Positions 7,496 to 8,736 of a stretch of DNA of 8,736 bases are shown one piece after another. Location of the stretch: the NCBI GenBank assembly GCA_964423665.1, contig CAYRFX010000081.1, positions 1 to 8,736 on the forward strand, read 5' to 3'. Both the position numbers and the translations under genes were made by a program. Below the pieces are notes generated by a model. It saw nothing but the letters and a program-made list of their open reading frames with translations, was not told the DNA's origin and did no database searches. Source of the stretch: HGM04593 sp964423665. Lineage in GTDB: Bacteria > Bacteroidota > Bacteroidia > Bacteroidales > Bacteroidaceae. Numbering within the stretch: the stretch's first letter is position 1; each line of letters opens with the position of its first letter.

Positions 7496-8586
7496 AGATA
7501 CTGCTAATAGGCGAATACAGCAACGTACATTGGACACTTGCCGAGGGGCTCCGCTCTCTTGGGCACACCGTGTGCGTCGCAAGCAATGGCGACTTCTGGA
7601 AAAATTACAAACGCGACATATCACTCACACGCAGCAATGGTAAATTAGGCGGCATAAAGCTACTGCTAAAAACCCTATTCACACTGCCACGCCTGCGAGG
7701 CTATGATGTTGTGCAAATCATAAACCCCATGTTCTTGGAACTAAAAGCCGAGCGCATCGCCCCCATATATCGCTACCTGCGCAAGCACAATAAGAAGATA
7801 TTCTTAGGCGCGTATGGAATGGATCACTACTGGGTTAAGGGCTGTACAAGCACACCACGCATATTCCGATATTCCGACTTCAACATCGGCAACACACCAA
7901 TATCCAACAGCTACACCAAAGAGCAGATTGCCGACTGGTCTGATACCCCCAAAGCACACCTAAACAAAATGATAGCCCGGGACTGCAACGGCATCATTGC
8001 CGGGCTTTACGAATACCATGCCGTATATGAAAATGAATTCAAAGAAAAACTCACATATATTCCATACCCCGTTCCACAGGGAGAAGCCACTGGGACACAC
8101 GATGGGAAACGAAAAATAAGATTCTTCATAGGCATAAACAAGGAACGCAGCACATACAAAGGCACAGATATAATGCTGCGCGCGCTTGAGCGCATTGTGC
8201 ACGACTATCCCCAACGATGCGAAATATTAAAAGCCGAGAACGTGCCATTTGCACAATATCAGAAAATGATAGACAACTGCGACGTTCTCCTCGACCAGCT
8301 ATACGGCTACTCCCCCGCCATGAACGCACTTCTTGCAATGTCAAAAGGCAAGATTGTTGTAGGAGGAGCCGAAGAGGAATATTACAGATTCCTGGGCGAA
8401 GAGAATATGCGCCCGCTTGTAAACGTTACGCCCACTGAAGACGATGTTTACAATAAGCTAAAATTACTTATAGAACACCCCGAGGAGATTGCCCGCATGC
8501 AACAGGAGTGCGCAACAATTGCACAAAAACACCATTCACCCCGCAAGGTGGCGGAACAGTATCTCAAGTTCTGGGAGGCAAAATAA
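7492..8586 (+). CDS. GT-B glycosyltransferase (GT1/GT4-like), third of the operon
   Basis: The 364-residue product has a two-domain GT-B plan. The N-terminal Rossmann half begins MKILLIGEYSNVHWTLAEGLRSLGHTV, which resembles the acceptor domain of GT4-like enzymes; the C-terminal half begins near 205 with RKIRFFIGINKERSTYKGTDIMLRALERI, the usual entry to the donor domain. DVLLDQLYGYSPAMNALLAMSKGKIVVGG at 264-292 corresponds to the donor-binding region, but the E-x7-E pair of typical GT4 enzymes is missing: Tyr273 and Leu281 stand where the glutamates would be. The remainder looks coherent, so I read this as a subfamily trait rather than decay. No signal or membrane segment is seen. Its start overlaps the stop of the preceding gene by four bases. 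Substrates are unknown. Confidence 0.9.
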   Translation: MKILLIGEYSNVHWTLAEGLRSLGHTVCVASNGDFWKNYKRDISLTRSNGKLGGIKLLLKTLFTLPRLRGYDVVQIINPMFLELKAERIAPIYRYLRKHNKKIFLGAYGMDHYWVKGCTSTPRIFRYSDFNIGNTPISNSYTKEQIADWSDTPKAHLNKMIARDCNGIIAGLYEYHAVYENEFKEKLTYIPYPVPQGEATGTHDGKRKIRFFIGINKERSTYKGTDIMLRALERIVHDYPQRCEILKAENVPFAQYQKMIDNCDVLLDQLYGYSPAMNALLAMSKGKIVVGGAEEEYYRFLGEENMRPLVNVTPTEDDVYNKLKLLIEHPEEIARMQQECATIAQKHHSPRKVAEQYLKFWEAK

Positions 8587-8588
8587 AT

Positions 8589-8605
8589 TTATTTTTAGAA
8601 AATAA
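8589..8605 (+). terminator. Weak AT-only hairpin after the glycosyltransferase operon
   Basis: TTATTTT (8589-8595) pairs with AAAATAA (8599-8605) around the loop TAG, beginning three bases after the operon's last stop codon. An overlapping 14-nt AT palindrome covers 8581-8594. The stem has no G-C pair and no clear U-tract follows, so this is at best a poor terminator and read-through into the tRNA gene is possible. Confidence 0.25.
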
Positions 8606-8616
8606 TTCCCAATACA

Positions 8617-8648
8617 TTTGCATATTTGAGAAAAGCACATTACCTTTG
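8617..8648 (+). promoter_or_regulatory. Bacteroidetes-type promoter of the tRNA-Ser gene
   Basis: TTTG at 8617-8620 and TACCTTTG at 8641-8648 match the -33 and -7 consensus exactly with a 20-nt spacer. Transcription should start near 8655, about 27 nt before the mature tRNA 5' end. This is the strongest promoter in the window and supports the Bacteroidetes assignment. Confidence 0.88.
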
Positions 8649-8671
8649 CATCGCAAAATAAGGGTGCAAGC

Positions 8672-8687
8672 ACTTCCAACCGGAAGT
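8672..8687 (+). other. Leader hairpin overlapping the tRNA 5' end
   Basis: ACTTCC at 8672-8677 in the leader is perfectly complementary to GGAAGT at 8682-8687, the first six bases of the mature tRNA, with a 4-nt loop AACC. The leader arm therefore resembles the expected 3' strand of the acceptor stem. It could fold transiently before RNase P removes the leader; function is not shown. Confidence 0.5.
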
Positions 8688-8736
8688 TTGGGTGAGTGGC
8701 TGAAACCAGCAGTTTGCTAAACTGCCGTACGGGTTA
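8682..8736 (+). tRNA. tRNA-Ser(GCU), 5' part, cut by the window end
   Basis: The fold is clear up to the variable arm: 5' acceptor strand GGAAGTT (8682-8688), T8 and G9, D-stem GGT/ACC (8691-8693 with 8705-8707) around a GAGTGGCTGAA loop, and a five-pair anticodon stem GCAGT/ACTGC (8709-8713 with 8721-8725). The loop TTGCTAA holds the anticodon GCT at 8716-8718, which reads the serine codons AGC and AGU. The bases from 8726 begin the long variable arm of a class II tRNA. The T arm and 3' acceptor strand lie beyond the window, so the gene is partial here but shows no sign of being broken. Confidence 0.95.

Noticed and set aside
8508..8720. A 70-codon frame running across the end of the third glycosyltransferase into the tRNA gene
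   Set aside because: It overlaps the 3' end of a real gene, the tRNA promoter and the tRNA itself, so it cannot be a credible protein gene.
1..8736. CRISPR array, insertion sequence, prophage, toxin-antitoxin or defence system
   Set aside because: No regularly spaced repeats, transposase motifs, terminal repeats or small paired genes were seen on either strand; nearly all of the window is taken up by six ordinary genes.

Overview
The window reads as chromosomal DNA of a Bacteroidetes bacterium, most likely order Bacteroidales (gut or oral type). Three things point there. The promoters are of the Bacteroidetes sigma-ABfr kind, TTTG then about 20 nt then TAnnTTTG; the clearest is TACCTTTG in front of the tRNA gene. 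The starts have no obvious Shine-Dalgarno sequence. The proteins are of types common in that order: a phospho-sugar mutase of about 580 residues, a secreted C69 peptidase of 547 residues and an M23 peptidase with a long beta-rich tail. I cannot fix the genus from the sequence alone.

Layout. The left 5.3 kb is read on the minus strand. An M23 metallopeptidase gene (5333 to 3657) is followed after 13 nt by a C69 dipeptidase gene (3643 to 2000), so the two are probably one transcript. After a 151-nt gap comes a phosphoglucomutase/phosphomannomutase gene (1848 to 109), closed by a good intrinsic terminator (55 to 9). The right 3 kb is read on the plus strand: two GT-A family 2 glycosyltransferases (5507-6478 and 6497-7495) and one GT-B glycosyltransferase (7492-8586), packed with an 18-nt gap and an ATGA overlap as one operon. 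A tRNA-Ser(GCU) gene with its own promoter starts at 8682 and runs off the window end.

The two blocks diverge from a 173-nt region (5334-5506). It carries two -7 boxes of identical sequence, TATCTTCGCA, facing away from each other. The plus-strand box has a well placed -33 TTTG; the minus-strand box does not.

How the genes could work together. The M23 and C69 enzymes are exported hydrolases suited to cutting peptidoglycan peptides or other periplasmic peptides. The mutase interconverts hexose 1- and 6-phosphates and so feeds nucleotide-sugar synthesis. The three glycosyltransferases probably add sugars to a surface glycan such as LPS core or a small saccharide. These links are inferred from family and position. 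I see no mobile element, CRISPR array, defence module, phage gene or clearly new system; the main points of interest are the mirror-image promoter region, the M23-C69 pair, the atypical GT-B enzyme and the leader of the tRNA gene.
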